47,973 bases of DNA from Bacillota bacterium (lineage in GTDB: Bacteria; Bacillota; Sulfobacillia; UBA3575; DUQP01). Under the pieces are notes generated by a model. The model was not told where the DNA came from. It searched no databases and was given only the letters and a program-made list of their open reading frames with translations. Position 1 is the first letter of the stretch. Each line of letters opens with the position of its first letter. The translations under genes and the position numbers were made by a program. The stretch spans positions 1 through 47,973 of the forward strand of contig DUQP01000041.1 in assembly GCA_012837735.1 (NCBI GenBank), read 5' to 3'. Of the stretch, positions 8,380 to 17,191 are shown in pieces.

Positions 8380-9165
8380 CTACATGTGTTTGCGCATATG
8401 ATTGAGAGCAGCTTTTTCCAGGCGTGATACCTGGGCTTGGGAGATGCCGATCTCGTCGGCCACCTCCATTTGTGTCTTACCCTCGAAAAAGCGCAGGCTG
8501 AGAATTAATTTTTCGCGTTCATTCAGTTTCTGCAAGGCCTCGCGGATCGAAATCTCCTCTAACCAGTTCGCGTCCTGGTTTTTCTCATCGCTGATCTGAT
8601 CCATCACAAAAATGGGATCGCCCCCGTCGTGGTAGATGGGCTCAAATAGAGAAACCGGTTCTTGAATGGCATCAAGCGCATACACGATTTCTTCCCGCGG
8701 TATGTGTAATTCTTGCGCAATCTCATTCAGGGTCGGCTCGCGGGCATGCTTGTTGGCCAGCGAATCCCTTACTTGCAATGCTTTATAGGCAATATCGCGC
8801 AAAGAACGGCTGACTCGGATGGGATTGTTATCACGCAGGTAACGACGGATTTCGCCAATGATCATTGGCACTGCATAGGTGGAGAATTTGACGTTTTGCC
8901 CGAGATCGAAGTTGTCAATTGCCTTCATCAACCCAATACAGCCGACCTGAAACAGATCGTCCACGTATTCACCGCGATTGTTGAAGCGCTGGATCACACT
9001 CAAAACCAACCGCAGGTTGCCGTTCACCAGTTTATTGCGCGCTGTTTGCTTAGCTTCGCCGTCCCCGCTCTGCATCTCACGAAACAACACCTTCATTTCA
9101 CTGTTGGTGAGGACGGGTAGTTTTGATGTGTTGACACCGCAGATTTCCACCTTGTTGATCAGCAT
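8380..9165 (-). CDS. sigG: RNA polymerase sporulation sigma factor SigG
   Basis: Late forespore sigma factor, 261 residues, as in Bacillus. The N-terminal NKVEICGVNTSKLPVL is the SigG signature. Region 2 contains DDLFQVGCIGLMKAIDNFD and FSTYAVPMIIGEIRRYLRD. Region 4 ends with the helix-turn-helix KTQMEVADEIGISQAQVSRLE. The ATG at 9165 matches the known N-terminus; the open frame to 9216 adds 17 unrelated residues. A terminator behind sigE and a SigF/SigG-like promoter in the gap suggest that sigG has its own forespore-specific transcription. Confidence 0.97.
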   Translation of the reverse strand: MLINKVEICGVNTSKLPVLTNSEMKVLFREMQSGDGEAKQTARNKLVNGNLRLVLSVIQRFNNRGEYVDDLFQVGCIGLMKAIDNFDLGQNVKFSTYAVPMIIGEIRRYLRDNNPIRVSRSLRDIAYKALQVRDSLANKHAREPTLNEIAQELHIPREEIVYALDAIQEPVSLFEPIYHDGGDPIFVMDQISDEKNQDANWLEEISIREALQKLNEREKLILSLRFFEGKTQMEVADEIGISQAQVSRLEKAALNHMRKHM

Positions 9166-9188
9166 TTGCCTTCCTCTCCCCCAGCAAC

Positions 9189-9205
9189 GACATTTTTTGT
9201 CGCTC
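9189..9205 (-). other. small hairpin in the sigG leader
   Basis: GCGACA and TGTCGT pair around an AAAAA loop on the minus strand, between the candidate promoter and the ribosome-binding site. A translational effect on sigG is possible but only inferred. Confidence 0.25.
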
Positions 9206-9213
9206 GTTACAGA

Positions 9214-9243
9214 CATTATTGGTCACAACCTATTTGTTTATGC
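9214..9243 (-). promoter_or_regulatory. candidate SigF/SigG promoter of sigG
   Basis: GCATA (9239-9243), a 17-base spacer and CAATAATG (9214-9221) resemble forespore promoters (GYATR and a CANNNTA-like -10). It sits 48 bases before the sigG ATG and behind the sigE terminator, exactly where a forespore promoter is expected. Matching is by eye. Confidence 0.45.
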
Positions 9244-9261
9244 AGCGATGGGAAATTTTTG

Positions 9262-9298
9262 GCAAAAGGAAAGCCCGCCTGACATCTGCCAGGCGGGC
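9262..9298 (-). terminator. Rho-independent terminator after sigE
   Basis: A 9-bp stem (GCCCGCCTG/CAGGCGGGC, 8-nt loop) is followed by TTTCCTTTT on the minus strand, 14 bases past the sigE stop. It isolates spoIIGA-sigE from sigG-spoIIR. Confidence 0.85.
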
Positions 9299-9312
9299 CG
9301 CACAAGGGAGGA

Positions 9313-10044
9313 TTATTCCATCCGCGCGATCTCTTTTTTGAGCCGTTTTATGATCCGCTTTTCCAACCGGGAGATGTAAGATTGGGAGATGCCGAGCTGA
9401 TCCGCGACTTCTTTTTGCGTGCGTTCCCGGCTATCCGCAAGACCAAACCGCAACTCCATGATCTTCCTTTCCCTGCTGCTGAGCCTCGTTAAAGCTTTCC
9501 GCAGCAGGGCTTTATCCACTTCTTCCTCAAGATTTTTATAAATGATATCGGTCTCCGTGCCCAGCACATCGGACAACAACAATTCATTTCCGTCCCAATC
9601 CACATTCAGCGGTTCATCAAACGAGACTTCCGCCTTCAAGCGGCTGTTGCGGCGCAAATACATCAAAATTTCGTTTTCGATACACTTAGAGGCATAAGTG
9701 GCCAGCTTGATTCTCTTTTCGGGATCGAATGTGTTTACTGCCTTGATCAGCCCGATGGTGCCAATCGAAACCAAATCTTCAATCCCGATTCCCGTGTTAT
9801 CAAACTTGCGGGAGATATAAACGACCAGGCGCAGGTTGCGTTCGATTAAAACACCCCTGACAGTGTAATCTCCCACCCGCAGGCGTTCGATCAAATACTC
9901 TTCTTCATCCTGGGAAAGGGGTGGCGGCAGCGTCTCACTGCCCCCCACATAAAAGACCGGACCAGAAATTAGCCTCCATCGTTGCAGGAAGCGCAACAGA
10001 GCCAACCGCAGCCTCCAGCGCATTTTTTGTGTCTTACTCAGCAA
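9313..10044 (-). CDS. sigE: RNA polymerase sporulation sigma factor SigE (pro-form)
   Basis: Early mother-cell sigma factor made as an inactive precursor, 243 residues. The first roughly 30 residues are a basic, hydrophobic membrane-binding pro-sequence ([17 protein letters not shown]), removed by SpoIIGA near FYVGGSE. After it come the SigE signatures [73 protein letters not shown] and the C-terminal DNA-binding [20 protein letters not shown]. The TTG start has a GGGGTGAT Shine-Dalgarno. It follows spoIIGA by 13 bases and is surely co-transcribed from the promoter at 11001-11034. Confidence 0.98.
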   Translation of the reverse strand: MLSKTQKMRWRLRLALLRFLQRWRLISGPVFYVGGSETLPPPLSQDEEEYLIERLRVGDYTVRGVLIERNLRLVVYISRKFDNTGIGIEDLVSIGTIGLIKAVNTFDPEKRIKLATYASKCIENEILMYLRRNSRLKAEVSFDEPLNVDWDGNELLLSDVLGTETDIIYKNLEEEVDKALLRKALTRLSSRERKIMELRFGLADSRERTQKEVADQLGISQSYISRLEKRIIKRLKKEIARME

Positions 10045-10057
10045 AAGCGATCACCCC

Positions 10058-10942
10058 TCAGGCTGTTGCCAACGCCTCCGGTGGTAGCAGGGCACGGAAG
10101 CGCCCCTCAGGAGAAAGCGTCTCCCGGCAGATCCCGATCACCAGGTGGCAAGCCGGGAAGGTCTGTGTTCCTTCCTGAATTAACACGGCATCGGGAGAAA
10201 ACCCCAGCAAGAGCCCGCTCCTGTTGCCAAGACTGCTAAAGGGGAGAATGCGCCAACGCGCCAACCCGGCCCATTGTCCCTCTGCCAGGGCCTGGGACGC
10301 TTCCATATGCAACAGACATTTGGCCGCCGGTGGAAATAGTGCCTCTACAGCACCTGCCTCTACTATCATGACCGGCAAAGCACAAAATGGATCGCGCAGC
10401 CGGTTGCCGGTATCGATTAACGCCTGGACGGTCGCCCGGCGTTCGCCTAACACGATCTCCACCGTCAAACACCCAGCCTTTTGCAACCCTCGCCGCAGGG
10501 CAATGATGACAGGACGTCCCATCGCCAGGGAAAGGGCGACCGCGATCGCGAGCACCCCCCAATGCAAACCATCAAGATAAAAATATGTGGGACCGATGCC
10601 AGGCTGGCCCCTCCCCAGCAAACTGACCGCTAAATAAGCTCCGGCAATCACAAAGGAAGTGGCGTAAAAATACCCGGCCAAACTGAACAAACGAGTCAGC
10701 GACCGCGGTTGCAGGGCGACCCCGATCATGATCAGCGAAAACAAGATCTTGCCTGGTAAGCTGAACAAAAAGTGCAGGTCGGGAAATAATGCCAACAGCG
10801 CATAGATTGCCCCCAGGGCAGCCCCAAGAAACAACCGCGCCATCGATACCGCCTGTTGCGCAAAACGTGCCGTCGCCCAGAGCACCAACATGTTCATGGT
10901 CAAATTGACCAACAGGAGGAGGTCCACGTACACGACCGGCAT
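10058..10942 (-). CDS. spoIIGA: Sporulation sigma-E factor-processing peptidase SpoIIGA
   Basis: Membrane aspartic protease that cleaves the SigE pro-sequence after SpoIIR signalling. The 294-residue protein has five or so N-terminal transmembrane helices (about residues 4-150) starting with VVYVDLLLLVNLTMN, then a cytoplasmic protease domain with the active-site pattern ALIDTGNRLRDP. The half-site aspartic protease works as a dimer. The ATG at 10942 has GGAGG nine bases upstream, and the open frame to 11002 overlaps the promoter. It lies directly downstream of ftsZ behind a strong terminator, as in Bacillus. Confidence 0.95.
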   Translation of the reverse strand: MPVVYVDLLLLVNLTMNMLVLWATARFAQQAVSMARLFLGAALGAIYALLALFPDLHFLFSLPGKILFSLIMIGVALQPRSLTRLFSLAGYFYATSFVIAGAYLAVSLLGRGQPGIGPTYFYLDGLHWGVLAIAVALSLAMGRPVIIALRRGLQKAGCLTVEIVLGERRATVQALIDTGNRLRDPFCALPVMIVEAGAVEALFPPAAKCLLHMEASQALAEGQWAGLARWRILPFSSLGNRSGLLLGFSPDAVLIQEGTQTFPACHLVIGICRETLSPEGRFRALLPPEALATA

Positions 10943-11000
10943 ATAAAGCCCCCTCCAGCAAGACGTAATTTCCTTATTTATCTCTATGGCTACCCAACTC

Positions 11001-11034
11001 ATTATAGACCCGGCGGTAAACGGAAATTTGTCAA
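11001..11034 (-). promoter_or_regulatory. spoIIG promoter with 22-bp spacer and Spo0A-like box
   Basis: On the minus strand a perfect TTGACA (11029-11034) and a perfect TATAAT (11001-11006) are 22 bases apart. That spacing is too long for normal SigA use but is exactly the hallmark of Bacillus spoIIG, where Spo0A-P compensates for it. The -35 overlaps TTTGACA, 6 of 7 matches to the reverse 0A box TTCGACA. The region lies 58 bases before the spoIIGA start codon. Confidence 0.8.
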
Positions 11035-11043
11035 ACTCTGCTC

Positions 11044-11090
11044 ACAAAATAAAGGGCGCGGCCCCGGAGGGACCGCGCCCTTTATTTTGT
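11044..11090. terminator. strong bidirectional terminator after ftsZ
   Basis: A perfect 18-bp inverted repeat (ACAAAATAAAGGGCGCGG and its complement, 11-nt loop) carries A/T-rich flanks on both sides. It sits 10 bases past the ftsZ stop and 10 bases upstream of the spoIIG -35, separating the dcw transcript from the sporulation operon. Confidence 0.92.
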
Positions 11091-11100
11091 TCTTGGAGGG

Positions 11101-12150
11101 CTAAGGTTTTCTGCGCAAAAAAGCCGGGATGTCAAGATCATCACCGGTAAAAGCCTTGATCTGCAGATCATGAAAACCATCCTCGCGGCTCTTCCCCGGC
11201 TTGTCGAAGCCCGTAGCAATCACAGTCACGCGCACTTCGTCGCCCATCGCGTCATCGATTACGGCCCCGAAGATGATATTCGCATCCGGATCAGCAGCCT
11301 CGGCTATGATTTCAGCCGCTTCATTCACTTCAAACAAACCAAGCTCCGGACCGCCTGTAATATTCAACAACACACCGCGCGCCCCGTTAATGGAAGTCTC
11401 CAGCAACGGGCTGGAGATGGCTGCTTTAGCCGCCTCCACGGCTTTGTTCTCGCCATCACTGGTGCCGATCCCCATTAAGGCCGATCCCGTTTCCAGCATC
11501 ACAGTGCGCACGTCCGCGAAATCAAGGTTGATCAGTCCGGGCACTGCAATCAGATCCGAAATGCCCTGCACGCCCTGCCTGAGCACATCATCGGCGATCC
11601 GAAAAGCCTCCAGGATGGATGTCTTCTTTTCCACTACCTGCAAAAGCCGGTCATTGGGGATGGTGATCAGTGTGTCGACCTTGCTGCGCAGGGCGTTTGT
11701 ACCGCGCTCTGCCTGCCCCATGCGCTTGCGACCTTCGAAGGAGAAAGGCTTTGTTACCACTCCGACCGTGAGACTGCCGGATTCCCGCGCTATCTCCGCC
11801 ACCACCGGGCAGGCGCCTGTGCCGGTGCCGCCACCCATTCCGGCCGTGATAAACACCATATCGGCCCCCTGCACGGCCTCCTTGATGATCTCACGGCTCT
11901 CTTCAGCCGCTTTTTCTCCAATTTCTGGGTTGGCGCCAGCCCCTAGACCCTTGGTGAGTTTTTCACCGATCTGGATCTTGAGCGGAGCCTTGGAAAGCGC
12001 CAAAGCCTGGGCATCCGTGTTTATGGCGATGAATTCCACGCCTTTCAACCCCGCGTTAATCATCCGGTTAACAGCGTTACTGCCGCCTCCTCCGACTCCA
12101 ATCACCTTAATCACTGCGAACTGATCCATGTCTAATCCATATTCCAACAC
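11101..12150 (-). CDS. ftsZ: Cell-division protein FtsZ
   Basis: Tubulin-like GTPase that forms the Z ring. With the GTG start at 12150 it has 349 residues. The N-terminal [16 protein letters not shown], the tubulin signature [16 protein letters not shown], the synergy-loop region and the conserved C-terminal peptide [12 protein letters not shown] that binds FtsA/SepF are all present. The GTG gives the clostridial N-terminus (V/M)[11 protein letters not shown]; an ATG seven codons later is an alternative. It follows ftsA by 49 bases and ends the dcw transcript at a strong terminator. Confidence 0.98.
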   Translation of the reverse strand: MLEYGLDMDQFAVIKVIGVGGGGSNAVNRMINAGLKGVEFIAINTDAQALALSKAPLKIQIGEKLTKGLGAGANPEIGEKAAEESREIIKEAVQGADMVFITAGMGGGTGTGACPVVAEIARESGSLTVGVVTKPFSFEGRKRMGQAERGTNALRSKVDTLITIPNDRLLQVVEKKTSILEAFRIADDVLRQGVQGISDLIAVPGLINLDFADVRTVMLETGSALMGIGTSDGENKAVEAAKAAISSPLLETSINGARGVLLNITGGPELGLFEVNEAAEIIAEAADPDANIIFGAVIDDAMGDEVRVTVIATGFDKPGKSREDGFHDLQIKAFTGDDLDIPAFLRRKP

Positions 12151-12199
12151 CGGCTCATACCCCCTCGTTTGCTCGGCGGAGAAATGCCATTGCGTTTTC

Positions 12200-13426
12200 C
12201 TAAAAAATATCCTCAAACCAACTCCGGATCCTTTGCCACAACTCCCCTACCAACCCCCTGCGATGACCTTCATCCGCCGGGGGAGGATGGTTGTCAGCGG
12301 CGTACCGCAACAGCCCGGCCGCTACAGACCACGCCGTTGGGGGGTCCACCTCCATCTCCTCAAGCGCCGGTCGCCCCAATCTGACCGACATGCCGAGCTC
12401 CGCCCTGGCGAACTCGGCAATACCATGCAGTTCAGCTGTTCCCCCTGTTAGCACCAGCCCACCTGGGATTACCTCAGGACTATCGGCAGGAAAGAGCCGT
12501 TCTTTAATCAGGGCAAAAATCTCTTCCACCCGCGGCTCGACGATGGCAGCCAATTCCCGCTCACTTACCTTGCGCCGTTCCTGACCGGTCAATCCCGCCG
12601 TTTCAAAGAATTTCCCCTCCGCGGCCCCTTCTTCCCGCAGATTGCGACAGGCCAGTTTCAACTCTTCTGCCTGCTGCAGGGTGGTGCGCAACCCAACGGC
12701 GATATCGTTTGTGATATGTGACCCGCCGATGGGAACGGCAATCTGAGCACAGGGGGTGCCGGCTTGAAACCATGCGACGTCGGACGTTCCGGCACCGATA
12801 TCAGCTACTATCACACCCAGGTCTTTTTCCTCCGGTAGCAAGACCGCCTCCCCAGCCGCTTGGGCGGCAGGTATCAGGTCTTCCACTTCCAGCCCCGCCC
12901 GGTAGACACTTTGTAATAGGTTCTGCACGGCCGTGACCGCACCGGTGACCATCAAAGCCGATACTTCCAGGTTCATGCCGACCATTCCTACCGGGTCAAA
13001 GATCCCATCCACACCATCCACAATAAACTCGCGGGCCAGAATGGTAATGATTTCGCGCTTGGGGGGGACTTTGCGCAAGCGGACCGCTTCCATCACCCGT
13101 TCCACATCCTGCGGGGTGATAATATGATCTTCCCCGCTCACTAACACGCTACTGCGGTACGGTTGGCTTGCCAGATGGTCACCGCTCAAACCAACCACTA
13201 CAGACTCGATCTCCACTCCTGCCATCCGTTCGGCGGCTGCTACCGCGCGCCGAATCGCAGCAGTTGTGCGATCCACCTCGACTACCACTCCACGCCTGAG
13301 GCCGTTTGCCGGGCTACTGCCTGTCCCAAGCAATTCCAGCTCACCGTCGTAGCCAACCCGCCCCACCATTACCGCCACCTTGCTGGTGCCTACATCCAGG
13401 CTGGCAACAACGTTTCCCTGCCTCAC
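12200..13426 (-). CDS. ftsA: Cell-division protein FtsA
   Basis: Actin-like ATPase that anchors FtsZ to the membrane and recruits later division proteins. The 408-residue protein shows the ASKHA phosphate-1 motif [14 protein letters not shown], the SHS2/1C subdomain, the phosphate-2 motif [16 protein letters not shown], an adenosine motif [15 protein letters not shown] and a C-terminal amphipathic membrane helix ([13 protein letters not shown]). The GTG at 13426 has GGAGG seven bases upstream. It lies upstream of ftsZ in the normal order. A 113-bp gap after ftsQ contains a SigH-like promoter candidate, so ftsAZ may have extra expression at the onset of sporulation. Confidence 0.96.
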   Translation of the reverse strand: MRQGNVVASLDVGTSKVAVMVGRVGYDGELELLGTGSSPANGLRRGVVVEVDRTTAAIRRAVAAAERMAGVEIESVVVGLSGDHLASQPYRSSVLVSGEDHIITPQDVERVMEAVRLRKVPPKREIITILAREFIVDGVDGIFDPVGMVGMNLEVSALMVTGAVTAVQNLLQSVYRAGLEVEDLIPAAQAAGEAVLLPEEKDLGVIVADIGAGTSDVAWFQAGTPCAQIAVPIGGSHITNDIAVGLRTTLQQAEELKLACRNLREEGAAEGKFFETAGLTGQERRKVSERELAAIVEPRVEEIFALIKERLFPADSPEVIPGGLVLTGGTAELHGIAEFARAELGMSVRLGRPALEEMEVDPPTAWSVAAGLLRYAADNHPPPADEGHRRGLVGELWQRIRSWFEDIF

Positions 13427-13486
13427 AGCGTCCCCTCCCCCGGGAAAACTCAAAAAACGCCCGCTATTGGTAAAACCTGCAATATT

Positions 13487-13512
13487 ATTTCAACGCAGCA
13501 GAATTTTTCCCT
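13487..13512 (-). promoter_or_regulatory. candidate SigH-type promoter for ftsA-ftsZ
   Basis: AGGGAAA, 11 bases and GTTGAAA on the minus strand resemble the SigH consensus (RNAGGAWWW, 11-12 bases, RNNGAAT) with about one mismatch in each box. Bacillus ftsAZ has a SigH promoter at the equivalent place. The evidence is eye matching only. Confidence 0.35.
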
Positions 13513-13539
13513 TTTTTCTCACCGGTTTTGATGACAACA

Positions 13540-14340
13540 CTATTTTCCAGCTGGCTTGACCACCGGTTGCCCATAGCGCAGATCAATATAGGCGGCGTCC
13601 AGCCCAGCCTCCGCCATTTCGCGCAACAATGAGCAAAGTGCCACCAGGCGATTGTGGGTGTCGCCGGCCGGGTTGCCAAAGAATATTGGCGTGCCATCGA
13701 TGGTATAAATGATCAATTCGCCACCGCTCAAATTTACTTCCGAGATGTGGGCTTGCCAGGATTCTTCCAGGCTACCGAGCATTAACAATGCTCCCCGCAC
13801 CACCACATCTTCCACCCGCATGCCAGGTCGCAGGGTAGCAACGGCGTCATAGCCCGTTAAAAAGGGCTTGTCCGCCTCCGCCGGTAGCGGGCGGGTCGCC
13901 ATCACGTGGCCTGTGGCATCCATCACCAGGTATTCGCCGCTCCCAACCATCAGCGCCACCGGCACCCGCTCCTGAACGGCAATTGCCAAAGTGGCGGGGA
14001 AAACCCGCTTTACCCGCACCTGAGCGATGCCGGGGTGCTTTTCCAGCCGCGCTCTAACATCGGCCGGGTTGATGCGCAACATATTTACCCCCACCGTCAC
14101 GCCAGTCCGGGATTGCACCTCTGCGACGCTTAAATCCACCAGGCCACTGATCCGGAACTGCTCCAGGCACAACAGCGGTGAGTTCAAGACGGCGACAACG
14201 GCGAAAGCAAGCAACGCCAACGCCAGGACTGCATACACTAAGCCTGGCGAGATGAAACTTTTCTTTGGCTGTTTCTCCTCCACCGGGCGTGGAAAATCGA
14301 CCACGGTGGCCCAATTGTCATTGGTTTTTTGCTTCGCCAT
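13540..14340 (-). CDS. ftsQ: Cell-division protein FtsQ/DivIB
   Basis: Bitopic divisome protein, 266 residues. A cytoplasmic N-terminus rich in Lys/Gln precedes one transmembrane helix (about 33-53). The extracytoplasmic POTRA domain follows with FRISGLVDLSVAEVQSRTGV and INPADVRARLEKHPGIAQVRVKRVFPATLAIAVQER, then a beta domain ending in AAYIDLRYGQPVVKP, the FtsQ/DivIB C-terminal signature. It bridges FtsL/FtsB and regulates septal wall synthesis. The gene is between murA and ftsA, as in other clostridial dcw clusters. Confidence 0.94.
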   Translation of the reverse strand: MAKQKTNDNWATVVDFPRPVEEKQPKKSFISPGLVYAVLALALLAFAVVAVLNSPLLCLEQFRISGLVDLSVAEVQSRTGVTVGVNMLRINPADVRARLEKHPGIAQVRVKRVFPATLAIAVQERVPVALMVGSGEYLVMDATGHVMATRPLPAEADKPFLTGYDAVATLRPGMRVEDVVVRGALLMLGSLEESWQAHISEVNLSGGELIIYTIDGTPIFFGNPAGDTHNRLVALCSLLREMAEAGLDAAYIDLRYGQPVVKPAGK

Positions 14341-14354
14341 CTGGCCCTCGCCCC

Positions 14355-15617
14355 CTATTCCACGCGCTCAACGATCGCCCCTAACCCCCGCAACTTGCCG
14401 TCCAGGTTTTCATATCCTCTTTCGATGTGGATAGCCCCCTCCACGGCCGTTTGCCCCTCCGCCACCAACCCGGCCAGGACCAGCGCTGCCCCGCTGCGCA
14501 AATCCGCCGCCTCTACGGTGGCGCCGGAGAGCATTTCCACGCCGCTGATTACGGCCGTGCGACCCTCGATCTTGATATTGGCTCCCATCCGGCGCAATTC
14601 CTCGGCTTGCGAAAACCGGTTTTCAAACACCGTTTCCGTTATCATGCTGGTGCCCTGGCACACACTCATCAAAGCCATCATTTGCGGATGCATGTCGGTG
14701 GGGAATCCCGGGTATGGCAATGTTTTGATATCAACCGCGTGCACCCTGCCTTTGTTCGTGACGCGCATACATTCGCCGATTTCCCGCACGTTCACGCCCG
14801 CCTCGCGCAGTTTGGCGCTGGTAGATTCCACGTGCTCCGGGATAACGTTCTCCAATAGCACATCCCCCTGCGTAATAGCGGCTGCGATCATAAATGTCCC
14901 GGCTTCGATCCGATCCGGAATCACGTTGTGTGTGGCATCATGCAGCCTACGCACTCCTTCAATTCGGATCGCGTCCATGCCCGCCCCTTTCACCCGCGCG
15001 CCCATGGCATTAAGCAAATTCTGCAAATCGACTATCTCCGGTTCCTTCGCAGCGTTGCGGATCACCGTTACACCGTCGGCTAAGACAGCCGCCATCATGA
15101 TATTCTCCGTGGCGCCGACGCTCGGAAAGTCGAGATGAATCTCTACCCCCCGCAAACGGGGGGCCTCCGCTTCAATGTAACCGTACCGCTCTACAATCCG
15201 CGCCCCTAAGGCCGCCAAACCGCGCAAGTGCAGGTCGATCGGACGGGGCCCAATCGCACAACCCCCCGGATAAGCGATCCGCACTTTGCCCAACCGCCCC
15301 AATAAAGGCCCCATCAAGAAAATGGATGAGCGCATTTGCCTTGTCAGGTCGGCCCTGATTTCAAATGTGTCAAGGCTGCCGGCACAAGCCAACAAATGAC
15401 GACGCGTTTCATCCTGCGTCACCACAAGTTTCACACCCAGCAAACGCAGGATTTCCATCATCACTTGTACGTCTCGCAAATCCGGGATGTCATGCAGGAC
15501 ACAGGTCTCTGGCGTCAAGAGAATCGCTGCTAATGTGGGCAACACGGCGTTCTTGGCGCCGCTCACCCTGACCGCACCAGACAAAGCCTGCCCGCCTGTG
15601 ACCAGATATTTCGCCAA
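14355..15617 (-). CDS. murA: UDP-N-acetylglucosamine 1-carboxyvinyltransferase
   Basis: First committed step of peptidoglycan synthesis: transfer of enolpyruvate from PEP to UDP-GlcNAc. The 420-residue EPSP-synthase-fold enzyme begins MAKYLVTGGQALSGAVRVSGAKNA-like from the TTG at 15617, behind GGGGGG. The fosfomycin-target cysteine is in PGGCAIGPRPIDLH. Other marks are FPSVGATENIMMAAVLADG and PGFPTDMHPQMMALM. The upstream extension to 15680 lacks similarity. It lies between murC and ftsQ, where clostridia often have murB followed by murA; here murB is absent. Confidence 0.96.
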   Translation of the reverse strand: MAKYLVTGGQALSGAVRVSGAKNAVLPTLAAILLTPETCVLHDIPDLRDVQVMMEILRLLGVKLVVTQDETRRHLLACAGSLDTFEIRADLTRQMRSSIFLMGPLLGRLGKVRIAYPGGCAIGPRPIDLHLRGLAALGARIVERYGYIEAEAPRLRGVEIHLDFPSVGATENIMMAAVLADGVTVIRNAAKEPEIVDLQNLLNAMGARVKGAGMDAIRIEGVRRLHDATHNVIPDRIEAGTFMIAAAITQGDVLLENVIPEHVESTSAKLREAGVNVREIGECMRVTNKGRVHAVDIKTLPYPGFPTDMHPQMMALMSVCQGTSMITETVFENRFSQAEELRRMGANIKIEGRTAVISGVEMLSGATVEAADLRSGAALVLAGLVAEGQTAVEGAIHIERGYENLDGKLRGLGAIVERVE

Positions 15618-15708
15618 ATGGAACCCCCCACCTGTGCGTGATCCGCGCTTGGTGGCATGCAACCGCACCACCGTCCCCAACTATGCTACGTAGCGGCCAG
15701 GGAAGGCG

Positions 15709-17106
15709 TTACAAGTTGACTAGGCCTACCTCTGACCAGTTGGGATTCCCGGCCAGCCGTTCCACCAGTTGCACTCCCGTGCGCCAAATGTCGCCGGCCC
15801 CGAGGGTGAGCACCAAATCGCCCGGCTGCGCCAACTGGAGCGTCCTGGACACCAGAGCCTCTTTTTGCGGAACATATTCCACCACCTGGCCTTTGGCCGG
15901 CACGATCGCATCGACGATCTGACGCGCACTGACACCTGGGATGACTTCCTCACCCGCCGCATAAATGTCGGTTACCAGCAAACAGTCCGCTTCCCTCAGG
16001 GTGGCGGCAAACTGCTCTGCCAGGTGTTTTGTGCGGCTATAGCGGTGAGGCTGGAAAAGGCAGATCACCCGGCCGGTGGCGGCGTTACGGGCCGCCGCCA
16101 GTGTGGCGGCCACCTCCGTAGGATGGTGGCCATAATCATCCATCACGCGCACCCCATTCACAATCGCCAAGGTCTGAAAACGGCGCTTCACACCGCGAAA
16201 GCCCGCCAAAGCGGCTGCTGCCGTGTCAAAATCCACACCGATGGCCCGGGTCACCGCCAGGGCTCCCAAAGCATTCGCCACATTATGCAGACCGGGGATC
16301 CCCAGGCGGATCGTACCCAAGTATTGGCCTTGAAAGGAGACGCCAAACCGTGCTGAAAACGGCTCTAATTCCGGCGCCAGGGCACGGTAATGGGCGTTTT
16401 CATGGTGGACGGCGTACGTAATGGCATTTGGCAACTGATCCGCCAGGCCCCTGAGCGTTTTGTCATCAGCACACAGGACCGCCGCCCCATTGGCAGGCTG
16501 TCCCTGCAAAAAAGCAGCGAAAGCCGCCTGGATCTCCCCCAGATCCCGGTAGTTGTCCAAATGGTCGGCCTCCACATTCGTCACCACAGCATATTGCGGT
16601 GTCAACAACAAGAAAGACCCGTCACTCTCGTCCGCCTCCGTTACCAGGTAGGGACCATAGCCCAGTTTGGCGTTCCCGCCGATATCGTTCAATTCTCCCC
16701 CTACCAAGACGGTGGGATCCAACCCGGCACGCTCCAGAATCAACGCCACCATGGAAGTGGTGGTGGTCTTACCATGCGTCCCAGCCACCGCCACGCCCTG
16801 ATATTGTGCCATCAGTCGGCCCAGCATTTCACCGCGCTGGATGACTGGTATCCCGCGCTGTCTAGCCGCCAGCAACTCCGGGTTATCCCGCGGCACCGCC
16901 GCCGAAACCACCAGCAAAGCAGCTTGGGCAACGTTTTCCGCCCGGTGTCCGCGGAAGATTTGTGCTCCTTTAGCCTGTAATCGTTTTGTAGCAGTGTTTT
17001 CCACTAAATCGGAACCGCTCACCTGTCTCCCCTGGCACAGAAGGATGTCGGCGATCGCGCTCATGCCAGTACCGCCAATCCCTACAAAATGTATTGGTTC
17101 TTGCAA
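15709..17106 (-). CDS. murC: UDP-N-acetylmuramate--L-alanine ligase
   Basis: ATP-dependent Mur ligase that adds L-Ala to UDP-MurNAc. The 465-residue protein has the N-terminal Rossmann motif IHFVGIGGTGMSAIA, the ATP-binding loop VAGTHGKTTTTSM, the metal/catalytic EADESDGSFL and a C-terminal domain with MDDYGHHPTEVAATL and FQPHRYSRT, the MurC signature. I chose the TTG at 17106, which has AAGGGGGT six bases upstream; the adjacent GTG at 17109 is equally in frame. It follows murG by 85 bases. Confidence 0.96.
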   Translation of the reverse strand: MQEPIHFVGIGGTGMSAIADILLCQGRQVSGSDLVENTATKRLQAKGAQIFRGHRAENVAQAALLVVSAAVPRDNPELLAARQRGIPVIQRGEMLGRLMAQYQGVAVAGTHGKTTTTSMVALILERAGLDPTVLVGGELNDIGGNAKLGYGPYLVTEADESDGSFLLLTPQYAVVTNVEADHLDNYRDLGEIQAAFAAFLQGQPANGAAVLCADDKTLRGLADQLPNAITYAVHHENAHYRALAPELEPFSARFGVSFQGQYLGTIRLGIPGLHNVANALGALAVTRAIGVDFDTAAAALAGFRGVKRRFQTLAIVNGVRVMDDYGHHPTEVAATLAAARNAATGRVICLFQPHRYSRTKHLAEQFAATLREADCLLVTDIYAAGEEVIPGVSARQIVDAIVPAKGQVVEYVPQKEALVSRTLQLAQPGDLVLTLGAGDIWRTGVQLVERLAGNPNWSEVGLVNL

Positions 17107-17191
17107 CACCCTACCCCCTTCTGTTGGCCTATCTGCCACATCCTATGCCAAGGCGCACGGTGTCGTCACGGACGCCCGGTAGCTTGTCCAG

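Noticed and set aside
11201..12124. Plus-strand open frame of 307 codons
   Set aside because: Exact antisense shadow of ftsZ with no start signal.
14329..15138. Plus-strand open frame of 269 codons
   Set aside because: Antisense to murA, with no family features.
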